DNA from: Rhodospirillales bacterium
GTDB lineage: Bacteria; Pseudomonadota; Alphaproteobacteria; Acetobacterales; Acetobacteraceae
NCBI GenBank assembly: GCA_015654825.1
Contig: JAATGE010000652.1
Location: 1 to 6,985 of the forward strand
Direction: 5' to 3'
Length of the DNA: 6,985 bases
Position 1 is the first letter of the stretch. Every line of letters begins with the position of its first letter. Made by a program: the position numbers and the translations under genes. A model generated the notes under the pieces. The model saw nothing but the letters and a program-made list of their open reading frames with translations. It did not search any database and was not told where the DNA came from. Below, in pieces: positions 6,042 through 6,985 of the stretch.

Positions 6042-6985
6042 ATGCTGACCCGGACGCCGACCAATATCGCAGCCCCTGCGCTGCGGCCGATGAGCCGTGC
6101 GCCGGCAGCGCGCGTGCTGGTGGACCTGTCGCATGCCGCCGACGGCTATGTCGGCGTGGCGCAGGATTTGCGGCTGATTTTCGGCATGCTGTGCGAACTG
6201 GAAAGCGTCGAGGTGTCGGGCCTGCTGATGCCCACCGCGCGCCACGATCTGCCGCATGTGCGCCCCGGGCGGCCCGACCACCCCGCCTTGACCGCCGCCG
6301 TGCTGCACTGGATGGAGCGCAACTGGGGCCGCCCGGTGCCGCGGCCGTTTCCGTTGTCGCTGCTGCAGCAGGGCCAGATACTGCGCCAGATCGCCCGCAC
6401 CCGGCACAGCCTGCTGCCGCTGGCGGACGGCACGCAATTGAACGCGCTGTGGCGCATCCTGTTCGGCCGCACCCTGGCGCCGGAGCAGCGGGCGCGGGTT
6501 CTGGCGCAGCCCTTCTACGCCACCGACCTGTCGGTCAGCGGCATCATCGACCGCTGCGCCCACCTGCCGCTGCCGATGCTGAAACGGCTTGATGCGGAAC
6601 GGTTCGACGCGGTGCTGTTCTGCATGCCGCGGCCGGTAACACTGCCCCCCGGCGTACGGCAGCTGCAGCGTTTTCACGACTCCGTCCCGGTCACCGATGT
6701 CGATACGGTGGTCAACTGGAAGATGGCGATGGCGCATTCGCGCCTGGTCCGGGCCTGCGCGCCGGATGCGATCTTCGTCTGCAATTCGCCGCAAAGCCGC
6801 GACGACCTGATCAGCCTGGATCCGCGGCGCGAGGCGCATGCGGTGGTCATCCCGTGCGCGCTGGCGCCGGCGCGTCCGCCGATGACGGGCGTGGAACCAG
6901 CCACCATCATCGCGCGCCCCGTAACATACCGTGCGGCGGGCTTGGACGGGCCGGCGGCGCCGCCTGGCTGGGCGCGGCCGACGCT
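6042..6985 (+). CDS. GT4-like glycosyltransferase, N-terminal part, cut by the window edge
   Basis: The reading frame is open from ATG 6042 to the edge (314 codons plus 2 nt) with no stop. Residues about 24-50 (RVLVDLSHAADGYVGVAQ, then DLRLIFGMLC) match the opening beta strand and helix of GT-B glycosyltransferases of the 'VDLS...G..R/Q' type. Residues 201-213 (LPPGVRQLQRFHD), 245-261 (FVCNSPQSRDDLISLDP) and 267-272 (AVVIPC) match the end of the N-terminal lobe in GT4 mannosyl/glycosyltransferases, where RYHD..P and FVCNS..SR.DL are usual. The nucleotide-sugar-binding C-terminal lobe lies outside the window. Such enzymes build exopolysaccharide, lipopolysaccharide or other glycans at the inner membrane; the sugar and acceptor cannot be told. 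The ribosome binding site is weak (GAG, 6 nt before ATG); ATG at 6090 is an alternative start 16 codons later. It is 135 nt downstream of argG. Confidence 0.8.
   Translation, partial: MLTRTPTNIAAPALRPMSRAPAARVLVDLSHAADGYVGVAQDLRLIFGMLCELESVEVSGLLMPTARHDLPHVRPGRPDHPALTAAVLHWMERNWGRPVPRPFPLSLLQQGQILRQIARTRHSLLPLADGTQLNALWRILFGRTLAPEQRARVLAQPFYATDLSVSGIIDRCAHLPLPMLKRLDAERFDAVLFCMPRPVTLPPGVRQLQRFHDSVPVTDVDTVVNWKMAMAHSRLVRACAPDAIFVCNSPQSRDDLISLDPRREAHAVVIPCALAPARPPMTGVEPATIIARPVTYRAAGLDGPAAPPGWARPT

Noticed and set aside
5970..6839. A 289-codon open frame on the minus strand opposite the glycosyltransferase
   Set aside because: The product is rich in Arg, Gln, His and Ala without motifs, whereas the plus strand encodes clear GT4 signatures over the same bases.

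Overview
The window is about 7 kb of GC-rich bacterial chromosome. Protein sequence and codon use suggest an alphaproteobacterium. Acetobacteraceae or a near relative is my best guess, based on the style of the ArgG and glycosyltransferase sequences and on an A/T-rich hairpin element of a type I associate, from memory, with that group. The family assignment is inference; the GC-rich proteobacterial character is plain. I see no tRNA, rRNA, CRISPR, transposase or phage gene.

Layout from left to right: (1) 28-3366, minus strand, a complete exported tricorn-type serine protease (signal peptide, TolB/PD40-type beta-propellers, PDZ, S41 core) with a complete catalytic Ser-His/Ser/Glu set. (2) 3367-3610, a 244-nt spacer dominated by a 73-bp A/T-rich element made of two hairpins enclosed by a long-range inverted repeat (3482-3554), most simply a transcription terminator and possibly a dispersed repeat. 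(3) 3611-4363, minus strand, a small single-pass membrane protein with a C-terminal SH3b domain and an unassigned N-terminal helical domain; it probably starts at a GTG. (4) 4364-4676, a 313-nt divergent spacer that should carry the promoters of both flanking genes and can fold strongly just upstream of argG. (5) 4677-5906, plus strand, complete argG (argininosuccinate synthase, arginine biosynthesis). (6) 5907-6041, a short spacer with one clean hairpin and a 10-bp palindrome touching the next start codon. (7) 6042 to the right edge, plus strand, the first 314 codons of a GT4-like glycosyltransferase that runs out of the window.

The genes do not form an obvious joint pathway. The minus-strand pair (SH3b protein, then protease) is separated by the hairpin element and is probably two transcription units. 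argG and the glycosyltransferase are co-oriented, but the 135-nt gap with a hairpin makes a shared operon uncertain. I found no convincing new multi-gene system. The best candidates for follow-up are the double-hairpin element, the unassigned SH3b protein and the structured argG leader.
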